Shown one piece after another: positions 45,550 to 54,815 of a DNA stretch of 64,000 nucleotides (the stretch's first letter is position 1; each line of letters starts with the position of its first letter). The stretch comes from Mycolicibacterium hodleri (GTDB lineage Bacteria; Actinomycetota; Actinomycetes; Mycobacteriales; Mycobacteriaceae): positions 1-64,000 of the forward strand of contig NZ_RCZG01000015.1 in the NCBI RefSeq assembly GCF_006439015.1. The letters are read 5' to 3'. The notes beneath the pieces are model-generated. The model was not told the DNA's origin, made no database searches, and saw only the letters and a program-made list of their open reading frames with translations. The translations under genes were made by a program, and so were the position numbers.

Positions 45550-47094
45550 GTGCAGGTCACAAGTGTCGGACATGCAGGCTTCCGGATCGACACCACCGCT
45601 GGGAGCATCCTCTGCGACCCGTGGGTCAACCCGGCCTACTTCGCGTCGTGGTTTCCGTTCCCGGACAACAGTGAGTTGGACTGGGACAGCCTTGGCGACT
45701 GCGATTACCTGTACGTCAGCCACCTGCACAAGGACCACTTCGATTCCGCTCACCTGGCCGCCCACGTCAACAAAGACGCCGTGGTCCTGCTGCCGGACTT
45801 CCCAGTGCCCGACCTGCGTCGCGCGCTCGAGGCGCTCGGCTTCCACAAATTCTTCGAGACCACCGACTCGGTCAAGCACCGCCTGAGTGGGCCAAAGGGT
45901 GACCTGGACGTGATGATCATCGCGCTGCGTGCACCGGCCGACGGGCCGATCGGCGACTCTGGCTTGGTCGTATCAGATGGCGTGACCACTGCTTTCAACA
46001 TGAACGACGCGCGCCCCGTTGAGCTGGAAGTCCTCCACGACGCCTTCGGCCACGTCGACGTGCACATGCTCCAATACTCCGGCGCCATCTGGTATCCGAT
46101 GGTCTACGACATGCCGGTCCGCGCCAAGGAGGCATTCGGCGTCCAGAAGCGCCAACGTCAGATGGACCGCTGTCGGCAGTACATCGCGCAGGTCGACGCC
46201 ACCTGGGTGGTCCCGTCGGCGGGCCCGCCCTGCTTCCTCGATGCCGAACTGCGCGATCTCAACGACGACCACGGCGATCCGGCGAACATCTTTCCCGACC
46301 AGATGGTCTTCCTCGACCAGTTGCGCAAGAACGGCCACGAGCGCGGCCTGCTGATGATTCCCGGCTCTACCGCGAACTTCACTGGTGCGCAATTGAATTC
46401 GCTAAACCACCCGACCGCCGACCCCGAGTCGATCTTCACCGACGGCAAGGCCGCCTACATCGAGCAGTACGCGCAGCGGATGGCGCCGGTACTGGCCGCC
46501 GCGAAGGCAGATTGGGCCGCCGCCGAGGGTGACCCACTACTGGAGCCGCTAAGGGCCAGATTCGAGCCGATCATGCTGCAGAGCGACCAGATCTGCGATG
46601 GCATCGGCTACCCGGTCGAGCTGCGACTGGGCCGGGAGACCGTCGTACTGGACTTCCCGAAACGTACTGTCCGCGAAGCTATTCCGGACGAGAAGTTCCG
46701 ATACGGCTTCGAGATTGCTCCCGAACTGGTCCGCACCGTACTGCGCGACGACGAGCCGGACTGGGTCAACACCATCTTCCTGTCGACCCGCTTCAAGGCC
46801 TGGCGGGTAGGGGGCTACAACGAGTACCTCTACACGTTCTTCAAATGCCTGACCAACGAGCGCATCGCATATGCGGACGGCTGGTTCGCCGAAGCCCACG
46901 ACGATTCCGCGTCGATCACCCTGGACGGTTGGGAGATTCAGCGCCGGTGCCCGCACCTCAAGGCCGATCTGTCGAAGTTCGGCGTCGTCGATGGCACGAC
47001 GTTGACGTGCAACCTTCACGGCTGGTCGTGGGACCTGACCAATGGCCGCTGCCTGACATCCAAGGGCCATGAACTCAGGAGCGCCAAGGCGTGA
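45550..47094 (+). CDS. Rieske [2Fe-2S] protein with metallo-beta-lactamase-like domain (Rv3818 type)
   Basis: A 514-residue fusion. The N-terminal MBL-like domain has VTSVGHAGFRIDT, SHLHKDHFD and later HMLQYSGAIWYPM-type segments, resembling UlaG and CMP-sialic-acid hydroxylase-like proteins. The C-terminal Rieske domain binds the cluster through RCPHLKADL and TCNLHGWSWDL (CxH...CxxH). It is probably an oxidoreductase with unknown substrate. GTG 45550 agrees with the MTB length (516). It overlaps the next gene by four bases. Confidence 0.88.
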   Translation: MQVTSVGHAGFRIDTTAGSILCDPWVNPAYFASWFPFPDNSELDWDSLGDCDYLYVSHLHKDHFDSAHLAAHVNKDAVVLLPDFPVPDLRRALEALGFHKFFETTDSVKHRLSGPKGDLDVMIIALRAPADGPIGDSGLVVSDGVTTAFNMNDARPVELEVLHDAFGHVDVHMLQYSGAIWYPMVYDMPVRAKEAFGVQKRQRQMDRCRQYIAQVDATWVVPSAGPPCFLDAELRDLNDDHGDPANIFPDQMVFLDQLRKNGHERGLLMIPGSTANFTGAQLNSLNHPTADPESIFTDGKAAYIEQYAQRMAPVLAAAKADWAAAEGDPLLEPLRARFEPIMLQSDQICDGIGYPVELRLGRETVVLDFPKRTVREAIPDEKFRYGFEIAPELVRTVLRDDEPDWVNTIFLSTRFKAWRVGGYNEYLYTFFKCLTNERIAYADGWFAEAHDDSASITLDGWEIQRRCPHLKADLSKFGVVDGTTLTCNLHGWSWDLTNGRCLTSKGHELRSAKA

Positions 47095-47429
47095 CCGCTC
47101 CCTCCCTCCAGTATGACGACGGCATGATCCAGCTGGACCGACAGGCGATCACGTTGCGCCGCTACCACTTTCCGTCGGGTACGTCGAAGGTCATCCCCCT
47201 CCGATCGGTGCGTGGATACCGCACGGAGTCGCTGGGCCTGCTGACGAACCGCTTTCGGATCTGGGGGAGCTTGGACATGCGTCGTTGGCTGCCACTGGAC
47301 CTCTGGCGTCCGACCAAGTCGACGCTGGTGACCCTCGACGTCCCCGGCACCCGACCCAGTCCCGCCTTCACGCCGTTGCGGGCGAAGGAGTTCGTCGCAG
47401 TCCTCGACGAACTACTCGAGCACAACTAA
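47091..47429 (+). CDS. Small conserved hypothetical protein, coupled to the Rieske gene
   Basis: A 112-residue protein with beta-rich character and no membrane segment or signal peptide. IQLDRQAITLRRYHFPSG and KVIPLRSVRGYRTE suggest a PH-like or similar small barrel, as in bacterial PH-domain proteins, but this is a guess. GTG 47091 overlaps the Rieske stop. Its TAA overlaps the MOSC gene stop on the other strand by four bases. Confidence 0.65.
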   Translation: MTAPSLQYDDGMIQLDRQAITLRRYHFPSGTSKVIPLRSVRGYRTESLGLLTNRFRIWGSLDMRRWLPLDLWRPTKSTLVTLDVPGTRPSPAFTPLRAKEFVAVLDELLEHN

Positions 47430-48409
47430 CCCTTCTCGCGGAGCACCGTCGCCTCCAGCAGGCTCTGCACCCGGCGCGTCGCAGCCTTCTCGACCGCCGT
47501 CAAGGCCCGGCGAACGGCGCTCGGCGATGCGGCAGGCGTGATCGACACCACGTCGCCGACCCGCAGCAGACCGGGTCGGGTCACGTCTGCGTACACGCCG
47601 AGAAAGCGTTCGGTGCGATCGACGAGCTGCCGCGTGAGTCCACGATCGAGGTCAAGCCCCGGCTGCGGCCTGGTGGGGACTACGCAGCGGATCGTCGGGA
47701 TCGTGACGTGCATTGCGGCGGAGCCGATTTCGACGTCGCCGCCGACCCATGCCGCCTCGGGGAACTCCGTATCCGGCTGGTCGACTTCCACCAGCACGTT
47801 GGGCCGGAACCGTCGCACGTCGTACGGTTCGCCGCTCTCCGACAGCGAGGCCAGACTCGTCGAGCTCATCAGGTGCACGGGCCCGAGATCGACGAAAGTT
47901 CCTGGTGGCGTGGAGAACCGAGCGAGAGTAAGAATCTGCTTGGTGGTGAACACGGTGGTGTCGGGCAGGGCCTCGGACTCAGAGAGGCCGAAGTCGCGGC
48001 GCACCTCCGCCTCCGAGAAGTTGGCCTTCGACTGCTGCATCGACAACCGGTGTTGACTGGTGTCGTCCAGCGGCGGCAGCGCGGTCAACCGCACCTCGCG
48101 CCCCACGAACTCGGATAGCAACTGATGGATCGCAGGGTCCGAGCTGGCGCACTCGGCGCCGTCCGGGAAGGTGATCATCACGTCGGGCACGCGGCCCGGG
48201 CCCGCGTCAGCCGTCGGCTCCGTGACGTAGGCAGCCGAGCAGCCCAGCAGCTTGGGCACACGTCGCGCCGACGCGGTGACGTCGTTCTCCAGATCGCGGA
48301 TCGCCCACAGCCGGTCGGCGTGCACACCGCGCCGATCAATGCGTACCGCGTCTACCCGGTGCCCACCCATCGACTTCACCGGGAACCGCCACAGTTGGGA
48401 AACTCTCAT
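47426..48409 (-). CDS. MOSC-domain protein (mARC-like)
   Basis: A 327-residue protein. The N-terminal MOSC_N beta-barrel (MRVSQLWRFPVKSMGGHRVD) precedes a MOSC domain ending with TIRCVVPTRPQPGLD and the Cys that would bind molybdenum cofactor, then a short C-terminal segment. Such proteins reduce N-hydroxylated compounds or carry Moco sulfur. ATG 48409 overlaps the TetR stop (ATGA), so it is in an operon with the regulator. Confidence 0.82.
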   Translation of the reverse strand: MRVSQLWRFPVKSMGGHRVDAVRIDRRGVHADRLWAIRDLENDVTASARRVPKLLGCSAAYVTEPTADAGPGRVPDVMITFPDGAECASSDPAIHQLLSEFVGREVRLTALPPLDDTSQHRLSMQQSKANFSEAEVRRDFGLSESEALPDTTVFTTKQILTLARFSTPPGTFVDLGPVHLMSSTSLASLSESGEPYDVRRFRPNVLVEVDQPDTEFPEAAWVGGDVEIGSAAMHVTIPTIRCVVPTRPQPGLDLDRGLTRQLVDRTERFLGVYADVTRPGLLRVGDVVSITPAASPSAVRRALTAVEKAATRRVQSLLEATVLREKG

Positions 48410-49023
48410 TGCTTGTCTGCTTCCGCTCGCCGGGTTGATCGCGGCACCAGCGCCTCGCCAAGACCGTCGACCATCTTTTCGACGTTGACAGACCGGTGAG
48501 GGTCCAGCAGCCACTGCACCATCACGCCGTCGTATAGCGCAATCACGGCAGAAGCCGCGTCGACGGCGGCTTCACGGTACGCCGAATCCCCTGAGGCCAC
48601 GTCGGCAAGGCTCGCCCGCAGCGACTGGTAGCCCTCGGCCAGCCTGTCGCGGAGTACGTCGGAACGCTCAGCCCGTGCCAGCGCCTCGAAGAAGCCGACG
48701 GCAGTGTTGCGATTCTCGGGCAACGATGCGAGGAACGCTGTCAATCCCGACACCAGACGCTCCCGCACCGAGGCACCGACGCCGAGCGTCGTCATCTCCA
48801 GCAGGGGTCCAATCCAGCGATCCGTCGCGATGATCAGCGCTTCGTCGAGCAGTGTTTCCATGCCTCCGAAGTGGTAGCCGATGGATGCCAAGTTGGCTTC
48901 GGCGGCTCCTGCGACGTGCCGAGCCGTGGTCGCGGCGTAGCCGCGGCTTTGAATGCTTCGCACGGCGGCGTCCAGGAGTCGTGCTTTGGTGTCCGACGGA
49001 GAAGCGCCTCTTGACAGTGCCAC
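48406..49023 (-). CDS. TetR-family transcriptional regulator
   Basis: A 205-residue regulator. The HTH covers about residues 12-58 (KARLLDAAVRSIQSRGY, then TTARHVAGAAEANLASIGYHFGG). The ligand domain has no known signature. It is divergent from a flavin amine oxidase-like gene with only 23 bases between the starts. Those bases contain a near-palindrome that is the likely operator, so it probably represses both itself (with the MOSC gene) and the oxidase. Confidence 0.88.
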   Translation of the reverse strand: MALSRGASPSDTKARLLDAAVRSIQSRGYAATTARHVAGAAEANLASIGYHFGGMETLLDEALIIATDRWIGPLLEMTTLGVGASVRERLVSGLTAFLASLPENRNTAVGFFEALARAERSDVLRDRLAEGYQSLRASLADVASGDSAYREAAVDAASAVIALYDGVMVQWLLDPHRSVNVEKMVDGLGEALVPRSTRRAEADKQ

Positions 49024-49028
49024 TCACA

Positions 49029-49048
49029 ATGTATACATACGTACATAT
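49029..49048. promoter_or_regulatory. Candidate TetR operator between the divergent starts
   Basis: The segment ATGTATACATACGTACATAT is an alternating purine/pyrimidine near-palindrome, and ATGTATACAT (49029-49038) alone is perfect. It covers almost all of the 23-base gap between TetR (start 49023) and the oxidase (start 49047). It is very A/T-rich compared with its surroundings. Confidence 0.6.
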
Positions 49049-50390
49049 GAAAAACGCAAGCACGATCCACGACATCATCGTGATAGGCGCCGGCCTGGCC
49101 GGGCTTACGGCGGCGACACGTCTGCGACGGGCCGGACGCGACGTCGTCGTCCTCGAGGCTGCCGACCGGATCGGCGGCAGACTTCTCCGTCAGACGGTCG
49201 GCGGCGTGACCGTCGACGGAGGCGGCGCCTGGGTGGCCCCCACCCAGCATCGAGTCAGGGCCCTGCTCGACGAAGTCGGTCTCACCCTGAGACCCACCTA
49301 CACCGAGGGCAGACACGTCGTACGCGTCGACGGCGCCGTGCACACCGGCCGCGGCACCATCCCGCCGCTGCCGTTCCATGCTCTGGCCGACGGCGGGTTG
49401 GCGGTCGCGCGACTCGAACTGATGGCCCGGTTGCTCCCCCTGCGATCGCGGCAACTCGACACCAAGACGTTCGGTGACTGGATGCGACGCCACACCCGAT
49501 CGCAAGGTGCTCGCACAATGTTGGAAATAGCGGTCAGCGCCACGACTGGTTCGTCGGTCGATGACGTCTCGCTGCTGGCGATCGCCCAGATGATCCGCTC
49601 GGCCGGGGGTTTCCACCAGCTCACCGGCGTGCACGGAGCAGCACAGGACGCGCGGATCGTTGGCGGTTCGGTATCGCTGTGCGACCGCCTCGCAGATCGA
49701 CTGGGACCGAGTCGGATTCACCTCGGAGCCGCCGTCACCGCGGTCGAGCAGTCGAGCGACACGGTGACGGTGCGAGTGGTCGGCGGTCGCACCGTGCGGG
49801 CCAGTCGAGTGATCACCGCCATCGATCCCGGCATGTGCGCCCGCATCGACTTCGGTGCAGGCCTGCCTGCGCCCAGGCGTGCGCTTCATGACACCTTCAC
49901 GATGGGCAGTGGCATCAAGTTCCATCTCGCCTACGACACGCCGTTTTGGCGGCACCGCGGGTTCAGCGGCCAGGCGTTCACTGATGACGGGATGGTGGGA
50001 ATCCTCTTCGACGCGACGGCTGACGCATGCGGCCCCGGCGTGCTGGTCGGCTTTCTCGGCGGTTTCGCGGAGACATCAAACGGCGACGAACGGCCTCTGA
50101 CGGTTACGAATGCGACGAGGGCGGCACAGATCGGCCTCGAGGTAGAACAGCTGTTCGGGGCCGCCCCTTCACCGCCCATCGACTACTGCGAACAGGATTG
50201 GCGCGAAGAACCCCATGTGAGCGGATGTGTGCCCGCGCCCGCCCCGGGCGTACTCAGCGCAATAGGACCTGCGCCCGTTCGCCCGTATGGCCGATTGCAT
50301 TGGGCTGGTGCAGAATTCGCAGACGCCTGGTCCGGCTACATGGACGGCGCCGTCCGCTCCGGGGAACGTGCCGCGGCTGAGGTGGCCTGA
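49047..50390 (+). CDS. Flavin-containing monoamine oxidase-like protein
   Basis: A 447-residue FAD oxidoreductase. The N-terminal dinucleotide motif IIVIGAGLAGLTAATRLRR, then EAADRIGGRLLRQ, is typical for the amine oxidase family. The C-terminal RLHWAGAEFADAWSGYMDGAV is the FAD-binding end. It would oxidise an amine or similar compound, with substrate unknown. ATG 49047 starts within or directly after the operator, so the mRNA has almost no leader. Controlled probably by the divergent TetR gene. Confidence 0.87.
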   Translation: MKNASTIHDIIVIGAGLAGLTAATRLRRAGRDVVVLEAADRIGGRLLRQTVGGVTVDGGGAWVAPTQHRVRALLDEVGLTLRPTYTEGRHVVRVDGAVHTGRGTIPPLPFHALADGGLAVARLELMARLLPLRSRQLDTKTFGDWMRRHTRSQGARTMLEIAVSATTGSSVDDVSLLAIAQMIRSAGGFHQLTGVHGAAQDARIVGGSVSLCDRLADRLGPSRIHLGAAVTAVEQSSDTVTVRVVGGRTVRASRVITAIDPGMCARIDFGAGLPAPRRALHDTFTMGSGIKFHLAYDTPFWRHRGFSGQAFTDDGMVGILFDATADACGPGVLVGFLGGFAETSNGDERPLTVTNATRAAQIGLEVEQLFGAAPSPPIDYCEQDWREEPHVSGCVPAPAPGVLSAIGPAPVRPYGRLHWAGAEFADAWSGYMDGAVRSGERAAAEVA

Positions 50391-50405
50391 CCCGGCACCG
50401 ACCTC

Positions 50406-51248
50406 CTAGCGGGATGAGACCTTCTGCCGTAGTTCGGAGAACGTGTCGGAAGCGGTGTCGTACACCCGCACGATCGCCTCGTCGCCCGGCTGCAGGAAGG
50501 TCGATTCACCCAGCTCGGTGTACCGCGTCGCACCGATGCCGATCAGCACGTTGGACGGATGCCCCGATGCAGCCATCAGCGCCCCGACGTCCTCGAGCGG
50601 TGTCTCGGCCGAGCCCTTCTGGTTGGCCAGACGCTCGGTGATCCAGTCGAGAAGCACTTCGCCGTAGTAGGAGTAGCCCAGCAGAGGACTGTCCACGCCG
50701 TACTCGTGTTCGGTGCCGTCAGCGGTGCGTAGGTGGCACACCAACCGCAGCGTCGACGTCGGCCCGTCGGGCGTCAGGTCGCCGACGTCGAAGAACTGCG
50801 CCGCCACGCCCTTGGAGGCCGGGCCCCAGTTCTTCTTGTGACTGATCTTCGGGGCACCCGGACGTCGGATCGAGCAGTCGTTGAACGCGCCGAGCGCGAA
50901 CGGCTGCAGCGAGACCACGGTGTCGCCCTGCCAGGTCACGCGGCATGCAAGACCGACTTCCGGCTCGATCTGCAGGTTGAGCGGGGTGTCGCTCTGGGGA
51001 AGCAGGATCGCGTCGTGCGAGAGCGGGAACTCACCGAGGAAACCGTCGTCGCCAGGTGCGTACCAGGGGAAGATGCCCTTGGGTGCTTCGATTCCTTCAT
51101 CCGTTCCGGACCTTACGTTCACGAAATCGGCGGCCTCACCGGCCTGTTCGAGATGGCCGGCGAAATTGCCCGCCACCCCGAAACCGAACCACGTGCGCAG
51201 TTCCGCTTCGTCCAGTTCGAGCATGGAGAACTCGCTCTTACTCATCAT
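50406..51248 (-). CDS. DUF5718-like protein
   Basis: A 280-residue protein. FGFGVAGNFAGHLEQAGEA near the N-terminus and the overall layout suggest the DUF5718 family (related to the fumarylacetoacetate hydrolase fold), where no function is known. ATG 51248 and 51245 are both possible starts. The frame continues to 51293 through a 29-bp tandem repeat, which adds a nonsense-like [15 protein letters not shown] leader that I exclude. It follows serS on the same strand, with the repeat filling the gap. Confidence 0.65.
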   Translation of the reverse strand: MMSKSEFSMLELDEAELRTWFGFGVAGNFAGHLEQAGEAADFVNVRSGTDEGIEAPKGIFPWYAPGDDGFLGEFPLSHDAILLPQSDTPLNLQIEPEVGLACRVTWQGDTVVSLQPFALGAFNDCSIRRPGAPKISHKKNWGPASKGVAAQFFDVGDLTPDGPTSTLRLVCHLRTADGTEHEYGVDSPLLGYSYYGEVLLDWITERLANQKGSAETPLEDVGALMAASGHPSNVLIGIGATRYTELGESTFLQPGDEAIVRVYDTASDTFSELRQKVSSR

Positions 51249-51303
51249 CACGACTCTCTCGCAAGCTCGTTCATCATCACGACTCTCTCGCAAGCTCGTT
51301 CAT
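51242..51303 (-). repeat. Two tandem 29-bp repeats between serS and the DUF5718 gene
   Basis: Identical units TCATCATCACGACTCTCTCG... start at 51242 and 51271, each ending in CAAGCTCGT. The minus-strand unit holds ACGAGCTTGCGAGAGAGTC followed by GTGATGATGA, so every unit carries overlapping start and stop codons. The serS TGA and the DUF5718 ATG both lie in repeat-derived sequence. Confidence 0.93.
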
Positions 51304-52553
51304 GGCGTCAGCACCGACCTTCCCACATAGGGCACCAGCGCATCCGGAACGCGGACACTTCCGTCAGGCTGCTGGTGATTCTCCAGAATGGCGACCAGCC
51401 AGCGGGTGGTGCCCAAGGTGCCGTTGAGGGTGGCGGCTATTTGCGGCTTGCCGTTCTCGTCGCGGTAGCGCGTGGACAGACGTCGCGCCTGGAACGTCGT
51501 GCAGTTGGATGTCGAGGTCAACTCACGGTAGGTCCCCTGGGTGGGAACCCAGGCCTCGCAGTCGAACTTTCGGGCGGCGGATGAGCCCAGATCGCCTGCG
51601 GCCGTATCGATCACCCGGTAGGGCACTTCGATCTGCGCGAGCATCTGCCGCTCGAGATTCAGCAGTCGCTGATGCTCGGCGTCGGCATCCTCGGGCTTGC
51701 AATAGACGAAGGCCTCCACCTTGTCGAACTGGTGGACGCGGATGATGCCGCGAGTGTCCTTGCCGTAGCTGCCTGCTTCGCGCCGGAAACACGACGACCA
51801 CCCGGCGTAGCGTTGCGGACCCTCGGACAGGTCGATGATCTCGTCGGCGTGATAGCCGGCAAGCGGCACCTCCGACGTGCCGACGAGATACATGTCGTCG
51901 GCTTCGAGGCGGTAGATCTCGTCGGCGTGGGCACCGAGGAAACCGGTGCCGGACATCACCTCGGGTCGCACCAGCACGGGCGGGATGACGAGGGTGTGGT
52001 CGTTCTCTGTCGCGAGCTTGACGGCGAGCTGCATGACGCCGAGTTGTAGTAACGCCCCATAGCCGGTGAGGAAGTAGAAGCGGGAGCCGGACACCTTGGC
52101 ACCACGCTGCATGTCGATCAGCCCCAGCGACTCGCCGAGTTCGAGATGGTCCTTCGGGTCGTCGATCGCGGGCGGTTCACCTACGGTGTCGAGCACCACG
52201 TAGTCGTCTTCGCCTCCCGGCGGGACTCCGTCGATGATCACGTTCGAGATCGCCATGTGGGCTGCGGTGAACGCCGTCTCGGCCGCCCCCTGCTCCGCCT
52301 CTGCGGCCTTGACCGCCTCGGCAAGTTCCTTCGCGTGCGCCAGCCGGGCGGGCCGTTCCGCGGCGGACGCCGCGCCGACGCTCTTGCTCGCCGTCTTCTG
52401 CTCGGCCCGCAGACCGTCGGCCTTGGAGATCGCGGATCGCCTCGACGCATCGGCATCCAGCAGCACGTCGACGAGGGCGGGATCCTCACCGCGTGCCCTT
52501 TGCGACGCGCGGACCCGGTCGGGATCGTCACGCAGCAGCTTGAGGTCGATCAC
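51300..52553 (-). CDS. serS: Seryl-tRNA synthetase
   Basis: A 417-residue class II synthetase (MTB 419). The N-terminal coiled-coil arm that grips the long variable arm of tRNA-Ser covers about residues 30-105. Motif 2 is [21 protein letters not shown], visible here as [15 protein letters not shown]. Motif 3 is near the end in [22 protein letters not shown] 52553 ([11 protein letters not shown]) is the conserved start; the frame open to 52673 is not needed. Confidence 0.97.
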   Translation of the reverse strand: MIDLKLLRDDPDRVRASQRARGEDPALVDVLLDADASRRSAISKADGLRAEQKTASKSVGAASAAERPARLAHAKELAEAVKAAEAEQGAAETAFTAAHMAISNVIIDGVPPGGEDDYVVLDTVGEPPAIDDPKDHLELGESLGLIDMQRGAKVSGSRFYFLTGYGALLQLGVMQLAVKLATENDHTLVIPPVLVRPEVMSGTGFLGAHADEIYRLEADDMYLVGTSEVPLAGYHADEIIDLSEGPQRYAGWSSCFRREAGSYGKDTRGIIRVHQFDKVEAFVYCKPEDADAEHQRLLNLERQMLAQIEVPYRVIDTAAGDLGSSAARKFDCEAWVPTQGTYRELTSTSNCTTFQARRLSTRYRDENGKPQIAATLNGTLGTTRWLVAILENHQQPDGSVRVPDALVPYVGRSVLTP

Positions 52554-52688
52554 GAGGGAAACCCTACGTTCGGCCAGTCCGTCGGGGGGCACCCGGGCTT
52601 GCGATTCAGCGGCAAACACCGCAGCCGGGCACGACCACATAACGTTACATCTGCATCTCTTGTCACAGACCATGGCGCGCCTGTCACA
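52554..52688. promoter_or_regulatory. Divergent region, serS / septum-formation gene
   Basis: A 135-base gap with both promoters. TAACGTTACA at about 52641-52650 is the most A/T-rich spot. A possible T-box leader is not seen. Confidence 0.35.
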
Positions 52689-54146
52689 ATGGACTCGATG
52701 TTGGATGCACCCACCGCCTCGGAACCGGGCACGGATCAGGCGGTAGACGATGCCGAGAAGCCGTCGGGCCGCACGGCCTGGTGGCAGAGTCTGCAGGCCG
52801 CGTCGACCCGCCGCGCGCTACTGCTGACGGCGCTGGGCGGTCTTCTCATCGCCGGTCTCATCACCGCACTGCCCGGAGGCGGACACTCAGGACGTCCGAT
52901 CGGCCTCAATGCGGGTTCGACGGCTCTGGGCGGGGTTGCACGGGGAAATGACACCTTCGACCATGCCGTCAGCGGGACCTGCTTGAACTGGCCCGATCGG
53001 GTGCCCGACGCGGCTCAGGTCGTCGACTGCAAGGATGATCACCGGTTCGAAGTCGCCGAGGCGATCGACATGACGACCTTCCCCGGCACCGAATACGGCC
53101 CCGACGCGGCGCCGCCATCCGAGGCACGAATCAAGCAGATCAGCCAGGAGCAATGCCAGGCCGCGGCGCGTCAGTACCTCGGAGCGAAGTACGACCCCAA
53201 CGGCCGGTTCAGCGTAAGCCTCGTCTGGTCCGGCGACAAGGCATGGCGCCAGGCCGACGAGCGGCGCATGCTGTGCGGCCTCCAGTTGGCAGGCCCGGAC
53301 AACCGGCAGCTGGCCTTCGCAGGCAAGGTCGCCGACATCGACCAGTCGAAGGTCTGGCCCGCCGGAACGTGTCTGGGCATCGACCCGGCCACCAACCAAC
53401 CGACCGACATTCCGGTGGACTGTGCCAAGCCGCACGCCATGGAGGTCACCGGTTCGGTCAATCTCGCAGGGAAGTTTCCCGGTCCCGTCCCGCCAGACGG
53501 TGACCAGGACCAATTCGTCAAGGACTCCTGCACGCAGATGACGGATGCGTACCTGGCGCCCGTCGCCCTGCGTAAGACCACCCTGACGCTGATCTACAGC
53601 ACGATCTCGCTGCCGAGTTGGACGGCGGGAAGCAAGCAGGTGTCGTGCAGCATCGGAGCCACCCTGGGCAACGGCGGATGGTCGACGCTGCTGAACAGCG
53701 CCAAGGGTCCGCTGCTGATCAACGGTCAGCCGCCCGTCCCCGTCCCCGACATCCCCGAGGAGCGGCTCGACATGCCGCCGATCCCACTGCCGCCGGTCGA
53801 CACGTCGTCCCAGGTGTCGTCGCAGATCGATCTCAGCGACCAGAGTGGCCAGAGCAGCCAGGGCACCAACCACCTGCCGGGCCAGCAGCAGGTGGCGCCC
53901 ACTCAGACCCAGAGCACGCAGGCGCCCACCAACTCGAACACCGCAACGCCGCCGCCGCCGCAGGGCAACACGTTCTTGAATGGTCCCCCGCCGGCGCCTG
54001 GACCGCCGGTCGACGGGCAGGGTCCGCCGCAGGACGGCGGGCTACCCGCGCCCCCGCCACCGGGTGATCCGGCAGCCGTGCCACCGCCGGGTGATCCGGC
54101 AGCAGTGCCACCGCCGGCTCCCGTTCTCCCCGGCCCCCCTCCGTAA
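52689..54146 (+). CDS. Septum-formation-family membrane protein (Rv3835 type)
   Basis: A 485-residue protein with one membrane helix (about residues 37-56, [19 protein letters not shown]) and an extracytoplasmic part with two Septum_form-like modules, recognisable by paired Cys ([13 protein letters not shown]...[11 protein letters not shown] and [12 protein letters not shown]...[11 protein letters not shown], each with the C...C and H features). A long Gln/Pro-rich tail ends in PPPGDPAAV repeats. The role is presumed in cell division or envelope, from the family name only. ATG 52689 is chosen; upstream frame is within serS. Confidence 0.82.
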   Translation: MDSMLDAPTASEPGTDQAVDDAEKPSGRTAWWQSLQAASTRRALLLTALGGLLIAGLITALPGGGHSGRPIGLNAGSTALGGVARGNDTFDHAVSGTCLNWPDRVPDAAQVVDCKDDHRFEVAEAIDMTTFPGTEYGPDAAPPSEARIKQISQEQCQAAARQYLGAKYDPNGRFSVSLVWSGDKAWRQADERRMLCGLQLAGPDNRQLAFAGKVADIDQSKVWPAGTCLGIDPATNQPTDIPVDCAKPHAMEVTGSVNLAGKFPGPVPPDGDQDQFVKDSCTQMTDAYLAPVALRKTTLTLIYSTISLPSWTAGSKQVSCSIGATLGNGGWSTLLNSAKGPLLINGQPPVPVPDIPEERLDMPPIPLPPVDTSSQVSSQIDLSDQSGQSSQGTNHLPGQQQVAPTQTQSTQAPTNSNTATPPPPQGNTFLNGPPPAPGPPVDGQGPPQDGGLPAPPPPGDPAAVPPPGDPAAVPPPAPVLPGPPP

Positions 54147-54152
54147 CCGCCG

Positions 54153-54503
54153 ATGGCCGTTCGGATGAGCCCGCAACGGTTCGATGAGCTGGTGTCCGAT
54201 GCCTTGGACCACGTCCCGGCGGCGCTCGCGAAGGCGATCGACAACGTGGTGGTCCTCGTCGAGGACCGGCATCCCGACGAACCCGATCTGCTCGGGCTGT
54301 ACGAGGGAATCGCGCTGACCGAGCGCGACTCGACGTACTCCGGCTCACTACCCGACACCATCACCATCTACCGCCACGCCCTCCTCGAGATGTGTGACAC
54401 GGAGGACGACGTCATCGAGGAGGTCACCGTAACCGTGATTCACGAGATCGCCCACCACTTCGGGATCGACGACGAGCGGTTGCACGAGCTCGGCTGGGCG
54501 TGA
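54153..54503 (+). CDS. Metallopeptidase-family (zincin-like) protein (Rv3836 type)
   Basis: A 116-residue minimal zincin. TVIHEIAHHFGIDDERLHELGW holds HExxH and a downstream His/Glu; the family is often called DUF1025 or metallopeptidase family. Substrate unknown. It follows the septum-formation gene by six bases and is probably co-transcribed. The N-terminus, MSPQRFDELVSDALDHVPAAL, is typical of the family. Confidence 0.85.
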   Translation: MAVRMSPQRFDELVSDALDHVPAALAKAIDNVVVLVEDRHPDEPDLLGLYEGIALTERDSTYSGSLPDTITIYRHALLEMCDTEDDVIEEVTVTVIHEIAHHFGIDDERLHELGWA

Positions 54504-54558
54504 CGGGAAAACTGCACCCGGGAAAACTGCACCGGCGGGCAGGAGCGGAGTCACCGGA
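54504..54558 (+). repeat. Short direct repeat and a single copy of the 36-bp repeat core
   Basis: CGGGAAAACTGCACC occurs twice in a row (about 54504-54533). It is followed by GGGCAGGAGCGGAGTCACCGG (54537-54557), the core of the aftA/aftB repeat with one changed base. The cluster fills the space after the metallopeptidase gene. Confidence 0.75.
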
Positions 54559-54617
54559 TGGCCAAAACCCCGCGCGGCAACCGGGATTCGCCGGTCGGAG
54601 GTGTTACAAACGGACTC

Positions 54618-54809
54618 ATGACCGGTGTGTGTCGCGAGTGCCGCGAGGACCTCGAACACTGTCACGGCACCCTAGTGCACCACGCGTCGTCCGCCGTCGA
54701 GTGCACCGATGACTGTGCTACCCCAGACGGGCTACATGCGTTCAGCATCGACTGCAAGGCCGTCGGTTGCGTATGCGCGGTGACGGTCGCCGTCTCGGCA
54801 GTCTCTTGA
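54618..54809 (+). CDS. Cys-rich mini-protein
   Basis: A 63-residue protein with eight Cys (5, 8, 15, 29, 33, 46, 51, 53) and several His: CRECREDLEHCHGTLVHH, then VECTDDC and KAVGCVCAV. The spacing suggests a metal site, perhaps zinc, or disulfides. No signal peptide. ATG 54618 has GGAGGT 15 bases upstream, a rather long distance. I believe similar short proteins occur in other actinobacteria but cannot name the family. Confidence 0.6.
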   Translation: MTGVCRECREDLEHCHGTLVHHASSAVECTDDCATPDGLHAFSIDCKAVGCVCAVTVAVSAVS

Positions 54810-54815
54810 GCTGAC

